This document shows, in pieces, positions 6,191-12,859 of a stretch of DNA of 21,694 nucleotides. Origin of the DNA: JBBDJG01 sp040880005. GTDB taxonomy: Bacteria > Actinomycetota > Thermoleophilia > Solirubrobacterales > JBBDJG01. How positions within the stretch are numbered: position 1 is the first letter of the stretch; each line of letters starts with the position of its first letter. Location of the stretch: NCBI GenBank assembly GCA_040880005.1, contig JBBDJG010000020.1, positions 1 to 21,694 on the forward strand. Reading direction: 5' to 3'. A model generated the notes under the pieces. That model had not been told where the DNA came from and searched no databases. It saw nothing but the letters and a program-made list of their open reading frames with translations. A program made the position numbers and the translations under genes.

Positions 6191-7590
6191 CCCAGCTTCG
6201 GGCTGCGCCAGGGCTTGGCCAGCCGCCCGACCAGCTCGTCCGCAAGCCCCGCGATCGGGAGGCGCGACTGCTCGAGCGAGTCGCGGTCGCGCAGCGTGAC
6301 GGTGTCGTCGTCCATCGTCTGGCCGTCAACGGTAATGCCCCAAGGGGTGCCGATTTCGTCCTGGCGGCGGTAGCGCTTGCCGATCGAGCCGCCTTCGTCG
6401 TACTCGGTCGGCAGTCGCCCGCGCAGCTCTTCGTAAACGGCGCGCGCTTTCTCGGGCATGCCCTCTTTCGAGACCAGCGGCAGCACCGCAACCTTGACCG
6501 GGGCGAGGCGAGGGTGCAGCCGCAACACCGTGCGCCCGCGACCCGACACCTCTTCCTCGTCGAACGCGTCGACCATGAATGAGAGCGTCGCCCGGTCGGC
6601 GCCCGCCGACGGCTCGATCACGTACGGCACGTAGCGCTCGCCGCTCGCCGAGTCCACGTACTCGAGCTTCTCGCCGGAGAACTTTGCGTGCTGTTTGAGG
6701 TCGAAGTCCGTGCGGTTGGCGATCCCTTCCAGCTCCGACCATCCCATCGGAAACAGGTATTCGATGTCGCTCGTGCCGGCCGAGTAGTGCGACAGCTCGT
6801 CGGCACCGTGGGCGCGCAGCCGCAGGTGGTCGGGGCGAATTCCGAGGTCGGTGTACCAGCGCATGCGATCGTCCATCCAGCGTTGGTGCCACTCGGATGC
6901 GCTGTCGGGAGGGACGAAGAACTCGATCTCCATCTGCTCGAACTCACGCGTGCGAAAGATGAAGTTGCCGGGCGTGATCTCGTTGCGGAACGCCTTGCCG
7001 ATCTGCGCGATTCCGAACGGCGGCTTCTTGCGCGCGAACTGCATCACGTTCTTGAAGTTCACGAAGATGCCCTGAGCCGTTTCGGGCCGCAGGAAGATGC
7101 GCGCCGCGTCGTCGCGCACCGGGCCCATGAAGGTTTCGAACATCAGGTTGAACTGGCGTGCCTCGCCCAGCGCTCCACCGCACTGGGGGCAACGCAGCTC
7201 GCCGGACCCGCCAGAGGGAGGTTCTATATGGTCACTGCGCCAGCGCTTCTTGCACTTGCCCTCGCACTGTACGAGCGGGTCGGTGAAGCTCTCCAGGTGG
7301 CCCGACGCCTCCCAGGTCTTCGGGTGCATGAGGATCGCCGCGTCGAGCGCGACCATGTCGTCGCGCTCCTGGATGACCGCTCGCCACCACTGCGCCTTGA
7401 CGTTGTTCTTGAGCAGCACGCCGTAGTGGCCGTAGTCGTAGGTGGAGGCCAGCCCGCCGTAGATCTCCGAAGACTGGAAGATGAACCCGCGCCGCTTGCA
7501 CAGCGCAACGATCTTGTCCATCGTGGCGGCATCGGCCGTCGCGGCCGCCGGTGCCGTTTTCCCGCCAGTTTCCGTGGTTTCACGCGTCAT
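6187..7590 (-). CDS. glyQS: Glycyl-tRNA synthetase, alpha2 type
   Basis: Charges tRNA-Gly with glycine in the cytoplasm; a single-chain class II synthetase of the eukaryote-like homodimeric type. At 467 residues it is near the usual length. Seen: SEIYGGLASTYDYG (41-54) typical of the N-terminal region; a zinc-knuckle insertion with Cys109, Cys113, Cys134, Cys137; RPETAQGIFVNF (168-179); class II motif 2 around FRNEITPG...FRTREFEQME (201-221); motif 3 around EPSAGADR (326-333); and the C-terminal anticodon-binding domain from about 365. The first ~23 residues are low-complexity Thr/Ala; ATG 7521 is an alternative start. GAAGG on the minus strand seven bases before ATG 7590 supports the longer form. 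A -10-like TAAAGT lies upstream. Confidence 0.95.
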   Translation of the reverse strand: MTRETTETGGKTAPAAATADAATMDKIVALCKRRGFIFQSSEIYGGLASTYDYGHYGVLLKNNVKAQWWRAVIQERDDMVALDAAILMHPKTWEASGHLESFTDPLVQCEGKCKKRWRSDHIEPPSGGSGELRCPQCGGALGEARQFNLMFETFMGPVRDDAARIFLRPETAQGIFVNFKNVMQFARKKPPFGIAQIGKAFRNEITPGNFIFRTREFEQMEIEFFVPPDSASEWHQRWMDDRMRWYTDLGIRPDHLRLRAHGADELSHYSAGTSDIEYLFPMGWSELEGIANRTDFDLKQHAKFSGEKLEYVDSASGERYVPYVIEPSAGADRATLSFMVDAFDEEEVSGRGRTVLRLHPRLAPVKVAVLPLVSKEGMPEKARAVYEELRGRLPTEYDEGGSIGKRYRRQDEIGTPWGITVDGQTMDDDTVTLRDRDSLEQSRLPIAGLADELVGRLAKPWRSPKLG

Positions 7591-7618
7591 CCGAGTGCCT
7601 TCGGTGCATCCGAGCGGG

Positions 7619-7624
7619 ACTTTA
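7619..7624 (-). promoter_or_regulatory. -10-like TAAAGT upstream of glyQS
   Basis: On the minus strand TAAAGT (TANNNT type) ends nine bases before an ATG at 7609. That ATG is out of frame with glyQS and opens a nine-codon reading frame ending inside the first glyQS codons. The glyQS Shine-Dalgarno GAAGG lies within this mini-frame. The expected 5' leader of glyQS is therefore only about 20 bases. Confidence 0.35.
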
Positions 7625-7724
7625 GGGTAAAACCCCGACTGGTTCGCGGGCGCAGGAAAGCGTACGCGACCACGGTTCGGAGTCGATGGCCAAGGAAAAC
7701 GGTCAACAGAGCAGTTCGTTCAGC

Positions 7725-7755
7725 CTTCCCGAGGTACCCGTGGTCCTCAGGGAAG
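7725..7755. repeat. Strong imperfect inverted repeat (13 bp stem)
   Basis: CTTCCC-GAGG-t-ACC on the left pairs with GGT-CCTC-a-GGGAAG on the right around the three-base loop CGT. Only one base on each side (T7735, A7749) is bulged. It could fold in RNA from either strand. It is not followed by a T-run in either direction. Confidence 0.6.
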
Positions 7756-7955
7756 TCCCGTCGCAGTTCCGCGACGCTCGCGGCCTTCCCTTGCGACTGC
7801 CTTTGCGTGCCGGTCGCCACATAACGCGCTGGATCCTGTGGCAAACGTCGCGCGTGTCACTGCTCGAGGATCACTCGAGGCCGCAACCCCCCGGCAAGCG
7901 CTTCTCGAAGACCGGCTGAAGCCGCAAGGTCACGGGGCGGTCGCGAACCGCTCCA

Positions 7956-7961
7956 TATAAT
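7956..7961 (+). promoter_or_regulatory. Consensus -10 TATAAT of fmdB, leaderless arrangement
   Basis: A perfect TATAAT ends nine bases before the TTG start at 7971, with no Shine-Dalgarno in between. No good -35 is seen at 16-18 bases; instead GCGGT-N5-ACCGC (7937-7951) occupies the spacer and could be an operator. Confidence 0.6.
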
Positions 7962-7970
7962 CGGCTCGCC

Positions 7971-8309
7971 TTGCCAACCTACGAATACCGTTGTCAGAAC
8001 GGCCACACCTTCGAGGTCATGCAGAGCATGGCCGACGATCCGATAGCCATCTGCGAGATCTGCGGAGAGCCGGTCCAGCGCGTCTTTCACCCCGTGGCGG
8101 TGCATTTCAAGGGGTCCGGGTTCTACTCGACCGACTACGGCAAGAAACGCGGTGCGGCTGACGAGGGGTCTTCCGAGGAGAAGTCTGAAAAGGCCGCGGA
8201 GAAGTCCGAGAAATCGAAGAAGTCCGGCGAAAAAGGCGCGGAGAAGTCCGGCGACAAGTCAGACAAAAAGGGCGGCGGCGAAAGCAGCTCCTCGTCCGGC
8301 GGCACCTAG
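7971..8309 (+). CDS. FmdB-family zinc ribbon protein
   Basis: A 112-residue protein starting with the family signature PTYEYRC. The zinc-ribbon residues are Cys8 and His12 (CQNGH, in place of the usual second cysteine) and Cys28/Cys31 (CEIC). It continues with the actinobacterial conserved segment HPVAVHFKGSGFYSTDYG (40-57) and ends in a ~55-residue Lys/Glu/Ser-rich disordered tail made of imperfect EKS-type repeats. FmdB-like proteins are putative regulators or small zinc proteins without a firmly proven role. The TTG start fits the signature exactly at residue 2 and is reached by a consensus -10, suggesting a leaderless mRNA. It converges on lapA through a large hairpin. Confidence 0.9.
   Translation: MPTYEYRCQNGHTFEVMQSMADDPIAICEICGEPVQRVFHPVAVHFKGSGFYSTDYGKKRGAADEGSSEEKSEKAAEKSEKSKKSGEKGAEKSGDKSDKKGGGESSSSSGGT
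8160..8280 (+). repeat. Imperfect tandem repeats encoding Lys/Ser/Glu tail of FmdB
   Basis: Repeated GAGAAGTCC-like units (for example near 8177, 8200 and 8240) encode the low-complexity EKS-rich tail. Base composition here is less GC-rich than the rest of the gene. Such a tract could expand or contract between strains. Confidence 0.5.
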
Positions 8310-8362
8310 CCACGGTGGTGTGGATATTGGGTGCAGAGCAACCAAAATGCACACCACCACGG
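8310..8362. terminator. Bidirectional hairpin between fmdB and lapA
   Basis: GGTGGTGTG (8314-8322) pairs perfectly with CACACCACC (8350-8358), extended outward by CC/GG after a two-base mismatch. The loop holds a second stem TTGG (8327-8330) / CCAA (8342-8345). It begins one base after the fmdB stop and lies 19 bases from the lapA stop, so it is well placed to end both convergent transcripts. There is no T-run. Confidence 0.65.
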
Positions 8363-8380
8363 ATGCGGCCACCGGGGGTC

Positions 8381-8629
8381 CTATTCGCGCCGGGCGCGGC
8401 GGCGGCCGACCATCGCGACGCTACGGTCGATCACCATCCCCAGCAGGACGGAGATCACGATCACCAGCCACAGGGGCGAGTGCGCGCTGCCAACGATGTA
8501 GTCGACCTCGACCTTCTGCGAATTCGTGATCGCGAACCAGAGCGCGATCACGATCACGGCGCCGAGCAGCACCTGCCGCGCGCTGATACCGCCCCCGCCC
8601 TGGCCGCGGCCTTCCGCTCGATCGCTCAT
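8381..8629 (-). CDS. LapA-domain (DUF1049) small membrane protein
   Basis: An 82-residue integral membrane protein with two helices (about 18-35 and 52-70) joined by ITNSQKVEVDYIVGSAHSPLW. This matches the LapA (lipopolysaccharide assembly protein A) domain, whose core is a FxxxNxxxVxVxF loop between two membrane spans. The N-terminus is Gly-rich and the C-terminus very basic (GRRRARRE), so both ends are likely cytoplasmic. LapA in E. coli works with LapB in lipopolysaccharide control. Actinobacteria lack LPS, so the role here is unknown. It starts 25 bases after the LCP stop on the same strand and is probably cotranscribed with it. Confidence 0.85.
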   Translation of the reverse strand: MSDRAEGRGQGGGGISARQVLLGAVIVIALWFAITNSQKVEVDYIVGSAHSPLWLVIVISVLLGMVIDRSVAMVGRRRARRE

Positions 8630-8654
8630 CGTGCGTCGCAGCCTATCGCGGCTG

Positions 8655-9737
8655 TCAGCCTTCGAGGAACTTCTGGACCTTCGCTTGCTTCTCGGCGTCG
8701 GACACCTGCAGCGGGTTGGCGCCCGGATCGATCGGAGCGAGGAGCTGCGGCTTCAGCGAGCCGCTCGTCTCGATGTCCCAGAAAAGCGCCATCAGCGCCG
8801 CGCCGCCCATGTCGGAGCGGATCGCCCGCGGCGCGCGCCACCCGACCCAGGGCCAGCGTGGAAACGTCAGCGGGCTCACGACCCTGCCCTTCACGGCGTT
8901 CAGGAACTGCTGCTGGCGTCTGGCGCGCGTCAGATCCGACTCGGCCAGGTTGCAGGAGTTCTTGCGCACCCGCACGACATCCAGCGCCTGCCGTCCACCG
9001 AGGTGGTTCTCGCCCTCGGGGAATCGGATGTTGCGCCCCTCGAAACGGGACCGGATGCAGTTCTCGAACGTCATGTTGACGCCGCCCAGCGAGTCCACGA
9101 ACTTCGGGAAGCCCTTGAAGTCGATTTCGACGATGTGGTTGACCTCGATGCCGAGGTACGGCTTGATCGTCTCGATCATCAGCGGCGCACCCCCGATCGA
9201 GTAGGCGGCGTTGATCTTCGTCGGCCCGAAACCGGGAATGTCGGCGAGCGTGTCGCGTGGAATCGACAGACGCGCCGCCCTGCCGCCGCCGTAGCGCATC
9301 AGCATGATCGAGTCGGCGAGCCCGTGGCCGGGCGTGCCCGGGCGGCGGTCGGATCCAATCACCAGAATCGTATTCGGCGCTGTCAGCAGATTGCCGCTCG
9401 GGTCGAGCGCTTCCTTGGTCGATTCCGACACCTTGCCCGACTGAACGTGCGCGCTGATGAAGAACAGCACGACGCTGAGCGCGGCCCAGGCCGCGCAGGC
9501 GAGCGCCACCCACTTGACCACGCGCCAGAAAGTGACCGGCTTGGGCGGCTCGCGCTCAGCATCGTAGCGCTCCGGGCGCAGAGGGTCGAAGCGGCCCTTC
9601 CGTCCGCCACGCTGTGCGCGCGACTTGCCCGGCCGGTCCTCGAGGTGCGCGAAGCGCTCCGCCTCGTCGCGGTGCAGCAGACGGCTGATCCAGCCGCGCC
9701 GGGCGCGGTGAACACGGTATTCGGGTTTTTCGGACAT
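8655..9737 (-). CDS. LytR-CpsA-Psr (LCP) family cell-wall glycopolymer ligase
   Basis: A 360-residue membrane-anchored protein. LCP enzymes attach undecaprenyl-linked glycopolymers to peptidoglycan outside the membrane. Seen: a basic cytoplasmic N-terminus (1-70), one helix (about 72-97) and an extracellular LCP domain (about 119-285) with ILVIGSDRRPG (124-134), LSIPRDTLADIPGFG (157-171), TKINAAYSIGG (173-183) and the distal Arg motif DLTRARRQQQFL (268-279). The common R-[ST]-D-[ST] segment reads L-A-D-S (140-143). Cys227 and Cys262 could form a disulfide. ATG 9737 removes a hydrophobic, poorly coding 25-codon lead. No Shine-Dalgarno precedes it; the leader is pyrimidine-rich. A TATCTT at 9785-9780 on the minus strand is a candidate -10. 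Downstream is lapA. Confidence 0.92.
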   Translation of the reverse strand: MSEKPEYRVHRARRGWISRLLHRDEAERFAHLEDRPGKSRAQRGGRKGRFDPLRPERYDAEREPPKPVTFWRVVKWVALACAAWAALSVVLFFISAHVQSGKVSESTKEALDPSGNLLTAPNTILVIGSDRRPGTPGHGLADSIMLMRYGGGRAARLSIPRDTLADIPGFGPTKINAAYSIGGAPLMIETIKPYLGIEVNHIVEIDFKGFPKFVDSLGGVNMTFENCIRSRFEGRNIRFPEGENHLGGRQALDVVRVRKNSCNLAESDLTRARRQQQFLNAVKGRVVSPLTFPRWPWVGWRAPRAIRSDMGGAALMALFWDIETSGSLKPQLLAPIDPGANPLQVSDAEKQAKVQKFLEG

Positions 9738-9779
9738 GGCTGAGGAGAGGGGCTGGAGGGAAGACCAGGCGACTAGGGA

Positions 9780-9785
9780 AAGATA
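9780..9785 (-). promoter_or_regulatory. Candidate -10 TATCTT of LCP-lapA operon
   Basis: On the minus strand TATCTT lies 42 bases before the LCP start. The predicted leader of about 36 bases is pyrimidine-rich and lacks a Shine-Dalgarno. Support is motif and position only. Confidence 0.3.
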
Positions 9786-9838
9786 CGAGCGCGATGCGCC
9801 AAAGCCCTGCATCGGGCCGGGGCCGCGCCCGCGGCGGT

Positions 9839-9878
9839 TCAGTCCCCGTTTGGCTCAGTCCCGTTTAATAGTGACTGA
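9839..9878 (+). promoter_or_regulatory. Promoter and operator-like TCAGTC half-sites of the ROK kinase
   Basis: TCAGTCCCCGTTT (9839-9851) and TCAGTCCCGTTT (9855-9866) are near-identical direct repeats 16 bases apart. The second TCAGTC (9855-9860) also forms an inverted repeat with GACTGA (9873-9878), which ends at the start codon. The -10-like TTTAAT (9864-9869) lies within this dyad, nine bases before ATG 9879. Binding of a regulator here would cover the -35, the -10 and the start codon. Confidence 0.5.
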
Positions 9879-10868
9879 ATGAGCGCGTCCACGAGCCAGA
9901 GCACCACCCGCAAGGTGATCGGAGTCGACCTCGGCGGCACCAAGCTGCTGGCCGGAGTGATCGACGAGCAGCTCGAGGTCTACGGTCGCACCCACAGCGG
10001 CTCGGCGGGTCTGAGTCAGGACGACATCGTCGAAGCGGTCGTCGCCGCAGTGGCCGAGCTGCGCGAGTTCGATCCCGACATCGAGGCTGTGGGCTTCGGC
10101 ATTCCGTGTCTGATCGACCAGCGCAGTGGCGTCGCCGTGATGGCGGTGAACCTGCCTATCCAGGACTTCGCGTTTCGCGACACGATGCGCAAGAAGCTCG
10201 GCCTGCCGGTTTTCATGGACAACGACGCCAACGTCGCGACGCTGGTCGAGCAGCGCTTCGGCGCCGCGCGCGGTGGACGCGACGTCGTCGGCCTGACGAT
10301 CGGAACCGGCATCGGCGGCGGGATCGTGCTCGACGGTCAGATCTATCGTGGCAGCGTCGGCGCCGGCGGCGAGCTGGGTCACATGGTGATCGACGAGGAC
10401 GGGCCGCCGTGCCAGGGGCAGTGCCCCAACCGCGGCTGCTTGGAGGCGCTCGCATCCGGCACCGCAATCGGTCGCGAGGGCGCGATCGCGGGCGGAGAGG
10501 AGCCCGAGTCGGCGCTCGGGCGGGCCGTCGAGGACGGGCTCGAAATCACCGGCGAGATGGTCACCGACATGGCGCTGTCCGGCGACGAGGTGGCGCGCAT
10601 GGTGCTCGGGCACATCGGCAGCAAGCTCGGTGTCGGGTTGGCCAGCATCTCGAACATCTTCAACCCCGACTACATCGTCGTCGGAGGAGGTGCGATGGCC
10701 GCCGGCGAGTTGCTGCTCGAGCCGGCGCGCGCCGAGTTGGCCGTGCGCGGTCTGCGCCCGAACCGCGACCTGGTCCAGGTCGTGGGGGCCAAGTTCGGCG
10801 CCGAGGCCGGCATGCTCGGCGCCGCTGTGCTGGCGTTCGACGAGTTGGACTCCGGCGGAGCAGGATGA
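9879..10868 (+). CDS. ROK-family sugar kinase, glucokinase-like
   Basis: A 329-residue cytoplasmic kinase that phosphorylates a hexose (probably glucose) with ATP. Seen: phosphate-binding DLGGTK (17-22); catalytic Asp116 in NDAN (115-118); IGTGIGGG (141-148); GGELGHMV (163-170) with the sugar-binding Glu165 and zinc-binding His168; then Cys178, Cys182 and Cys187; and NIFNPDYIVVGGG near the C-terminus. The ROK zinc motif is usually C-x-C-G-x2-G-C; here the first spacing is C-x3-C, two residues longer. Other ROK sugars (mannose, N-acetylglucosamine) are possible. The start is inferred to be leaderless. rsmI follows four bases after the stop and is probably cotranscribed. Confidence 0.9.
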   Translation: MSASTSQSTTRKVIGVDLGGTKLLAGVIDEQLEVYGRTHSGSAGLSQDDIVEAVVAAVAELREFDPDIEAVGFGIPCLIDQRSGVAVMAVNLPIQDFAFRDTMRKKLGLPVFMDNDANVATLVEQRFGAARGGRDVVGLTIGTGIGGGIVLDGQIYRGSVGAGGELGHMVIDEDGPPCQGQCPNRGCLEALASGTAIGREGAIAGGEEPESALGRAVEDGLEITGEMVTDMALSGDEVARMVLGHIGSKLGVGLASISNIFNPDYIVVGGGAMAAGELLLEPARAELAVRGLRPNRDLVQVVGAKFGAEAGMLGAAVLAFDELDSGGAG

Positions 10869-10872
10869 ATCG

Positions 10873-11682
10873 ATGAGCGGGCGGCTGATCGTCTGCCCCA
10901 CTCCGATCGGCAACCTCGAGGACGTCACCCTGCGGGCGCTGCGGGCGCTGTCCGAGGCCGACGTGATCGCCTGCGAGGACACGCGCACGACGGGCAAGCT
11001 GCTCGCGCGCCATGGAATCGAAGGCGTGAGCCTCGTCAGTTGTCACGAGCACAACGAGCGGCGGCGCGCGCGCGAGCTGGCTGAGCGCGTGCGACGCGGA
11101 GAAACCGTGGCGCTGGCCAGCGATGCCGGCACGCCCGGCGTCTCCGACCCCGGCTACGTGGTGATCCGCGCATGCGTGGAGGCCGGCCTCGAGGTCGAAG
11201 TGCTGCCCGGAGCCTCGTCAGTGGTGACCGCGCTGGTCGCATCGGCGCTGCCGGCCGAGCGCTGGCGCTTCACCGGCTTTCTGCCGCGCAAGCGGTCCGA
11301 GCTGCGCGCCGAGCTGGAGCGCGACGGCGAGACGCTGATCGCCTTCGAGTCGCCGCGGCGGCTCGCCGCAACCCTGGCCGCGCTGGCAGAGATCGACCCG
11401 CAACGCCCGGTCGCCGTGTGCCGCGAGCTGACCAAGCTGCACGAGCAGGTCGCGCGAGGCACGGCGTCCGAGCTGGCGAAGCAGTTCGCCGACGGCACAC
11501 GTGGCGAGGTCGTGCTGGTGATCGGGCCAGCTGCGGGCGATCGTAGCGCCGGCGCCGTCGATCTGGAAGCGGCCCGCGGCGCGGTCGAGCGACTGGTCGA
11601 GGCCGGTGCGCGTCGCCGCGTCGCCGCCTCGGTTGTCTCGTCGCTGGTGGGGTTGCCCGTGAACAAGCTGTATGGGAAATAG
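10873..11682 (+). CDS. rsmI: 16S rRNA (cytidine1402-2'-O)-methyltransferase
   Basis: Methylates the ribose of C1402 in 16S rRNA at the decoding centre, using SAM. The 269 residues match the family length. Seen: PTPIGNLEDVTLRAL (9-23), CEDTRTTGKLL (34-44), LASDAGTPGVSDPG (81-94), LPGASSVVTAL (111-121), then ESPRRL and CRELTKLHE motifs in the second half. A long in-frame upstream extension exists, but it overlaps the ROK gene and is not protein-like. ATG 10873 follows the kinase stop by four bases with GGAG upstream. A GC-rich hairpin lies downstream. Confidence 0.96.
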   Translation: MSGRLIVCPTPIGNLEDVTLRALRALSEADVIACEDTRTTGKLLARHGIEGVSLVSCHEHNERRRARELAERVRRGETVALASDAGTPGVSDPGYVVIRACVEAGLEVEVLPGASSVVTALVASALPAERWRFTGFLPRKRSELRAELERDGETLIAFESPRRLAATLAALAEIDPQRPVAVCRELTKLHEQVARGTASELAKQFADGTRGEVVLVIGPAAGDRSAGAVDLEAARGAVERLVEAGARRRVAASVVSSLVGLPVNKLYGK

Positions 11683-11734
11683 CACGCGCTGTTTGTGTCG
11701 CGATCGCGCCGCGTGTGTCACAGAATCGGGAAAC

Positions 11735-11761
11735 GCGCGCCGCGCGAACAGCGGCGTGCGC
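11735..11761 (+). terminator. GC-rich hairpin after rsmI
   Basis: GCGCGCCGC (11735-11743) pairs with GCGGCGTGCGC (11751-11761) apart from a two-base bulge, around loop GCGAACA. There is no T-run. It is placed to end the ROK-rsmI transcript before the M23 gene, whose candidate -10 (TAACTT, 11762-11767) follows at once. Confidence 0.45.
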
Positions 11762-11809
11762 TAACTTGAGCACCTTGATCTGACGACCCGCAAGGCAGGG
11801 AGGCCAATC

Positions 11810-12859
11810 GTGAGCATGAGGCGGCTGGGGAAGACTCTGGTCGCGACCGCCGTCGCGCTGGCGAGCGCAACGTCAACGGCGCACGCGCAGGACGGATGGG
11901 TGTGGCCCGTGCGTGGAACCGTGATCACCCCGTACAGCAACGACAATGCGCGCCCCTACGCGGGCGGCATGCACCGCGGCATCGACATCGCCGCCGCGGC
12001 GGGAACGCCTGTCGCCGTGGCGAGCGGCGGTGAGGTCAGCTACGCGGGCAACCTCGGGTCGTCGGGACTGACGGTCGCCGTGCGCACACAGGACGCTCGG
12101 CACGTGACCAGCTATCTGCACCTGAGCACGATCGCCGTCTCGCGTGGACAGCGCGTCGATGCCGGCACTCGCCTCGGAGCGGTCGGCACCAGCGGAGGCC
12201 GTTCGGTCGAACAACCGCACCTGCACTTCGGAGTGCGGCTCGCCGACCGCGACAACTTCTATCTCGATCCGCTGTCGCTGCTGCCGCCGCTCGGCGTCAA
12301 CGCAACAGGAGCCCCGATCCCTGCCCCGGCCACCGCACCGGAGCGGGCGGCCGAGGCGCCGGTGCCGAGCCCGCGCCCGCAGGGCGCGACTCAGGGCGTA
12401 CGCGCGCGCCGGCCAACGCTGCGGCCGTCGCCCGCCACAGGCCGGGGCCGATCATTTCAACCGCTCCCCGCCCGCCGCGCGAACAGGGCAACGGTCGAGC
12501 GAGGCGCGCCCGTGTCGCAGGTCCCGCGCGCGGTGTCGGCGGGCCCTCCGGTGCATCGGTCGCGGGCGCGGATCCATCACCCGACAGCGGTTTCTGGGGC
12601 CCTGTTGCCCGAACCCCGCGACGGTCGCCCCTGGGGCGGTGCCGCGATTCTGCTCGGGGCGGCACTCGTACTCTTGGTGACTCTGGGTGGCGGTATCAGT
12701 AGCGGGATCCGCAGTACATCCCAAATTGGTATGCTCACTGCATGTCGAGCAGCGAGCAGATTGCGATCCGGTTGGATCGCGGCGACCTCGAAGCCCTCGA
12801 CGCGGCGATCGCCGAGGGCCGCTACCCGAATCGGGCCACCGCGGTTAGGGGGGCGCTGA
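11810..12859 (+). CDS. Secreted M23 (LytM/lysostaphin-type) peptidase
   Basis: A 349-residue exported zinc endopeptidase that cuts peptidoglycan cross-links, or regulates enzymes that do. Seen: signal peptide (about 1-27, ending AHAQ); M23 domain (~30-155) with ligands His55 and Asp59 in HRGID and the HLH motif His137/His139, plus His104; a Pro/Arg-rich linker (160-275); and a hydrophobic helix (277-297). GTG 11810 has AGGGAGG (11797-11803) six bases upstream. The last ~39 residues (from 311) are encoded inside the antitoxin gene in another frame and look like out-of-frame translation. The original end was probably near codon 300, with its stop lost or replaced when the toxin-antitoxin pair settled here. 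Confidence 0.88.
   Translation: MSMRRLGKTLVATAVALASATSTAHAQDGWVWPVRGTVITPYSNDNARPYAGGMHRGIDIAAAAGTPVAVASGGEVSYAGNLGSSGLTVAVRTQDARHVTSYLHLSTIAVSRGQRVDAGTRLGAVGTSGGRSVEQPHLHFGVRLADRDNFYLDPLSLLPPLGVNATGAPIPAPATAPERAAEAPVPSPRPQGATQGVRARRPTLRPSPATGRGRSFQPLPARRANRATVERGAPVSQVPRAVSAGPPVHRSRARIHHPTAVSGALLPEPRDGRPWGGAAILLGAALVLLVTLGGGISSGIRSTSQIGMLTACRAASRLRSGWIAATSKPSTRRSPRAATRIGPPRLGGR
12730..12735 (+). promoter_or_regulatory. -10-like TATGCT of the antitoxin gene
   Basis: TATGCT (TANNNT) ends six bases before ATG 12742 in a locally AT-richer patch inside the M23 3' end. No Shine-Dalgarno is present, so the mRNA may be leaderless. Confidence 0.4.

Larger units (their letters stand above)
7591..7970. 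other. Gene-poor stretch between glyQS and fmdB
   Basis: About 380 bases without a gene I can support. It contains the glyQS promoter side (7588-7640), a strong hairpin at 7725-7755, a short repeat GTCGCA (7759-7764) with its complement TGCGAC downstream, an inverted repeat GCGGT-N5-ACCGC (7937-7951) and the fmdB -10 (7956-7961). On the minus strand an 85-codon frame from TTG 7844 to a stop overlapping the glyQS ATG (ATGA at 7587-7590) is open, with moderately GC-rich third positions. A 77-codon plus frame from 7686 overlaps it. Neither shows a recognisable domain, and the minus frame covers the likely glyQS promoter, so I do not call either as a gene. No T-box or glycine riboswitch consensus is visible. 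Confidence 0.5.

Noticed and set aside
7591..7860. T-box or glycine riboswitch in front of glyQS
   Set aside because: The nearest match to the T-box bulge (GGGTACC region on the minus strand) lacks the conserved GGGTGGNACCGCG core, and the predicted glyQS leader is only about 20 bases.
7863..7880. CTCGAGGATCACTCGAGG repeat
   Set aside because: Two XhoI-like palindromes close together are easily chance in this GC-rich context and match no known element.
7686..7919. 77-codon plus frame between glyQS and fmdB
   Set aside because: No domain, overlaps the strong hairpin and the opposing 85-codon frame, and no start signals are seen.
8315..9743. Long overlapping plus frames opposite LCP-lapA
   Set aside because: No domains, and they run through the bidirectional terminator; antisense shadow.
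11683..11809. c-di-AMP (ydaO) riboswitch before the M23 peptidase
   Set aside because: Such switches precede some actinobacterial wall hydrolases, but the 127-base gap is short and I see none of the conserved core segments; only a GC-rich hairpin and a Shine-Dalgarno.
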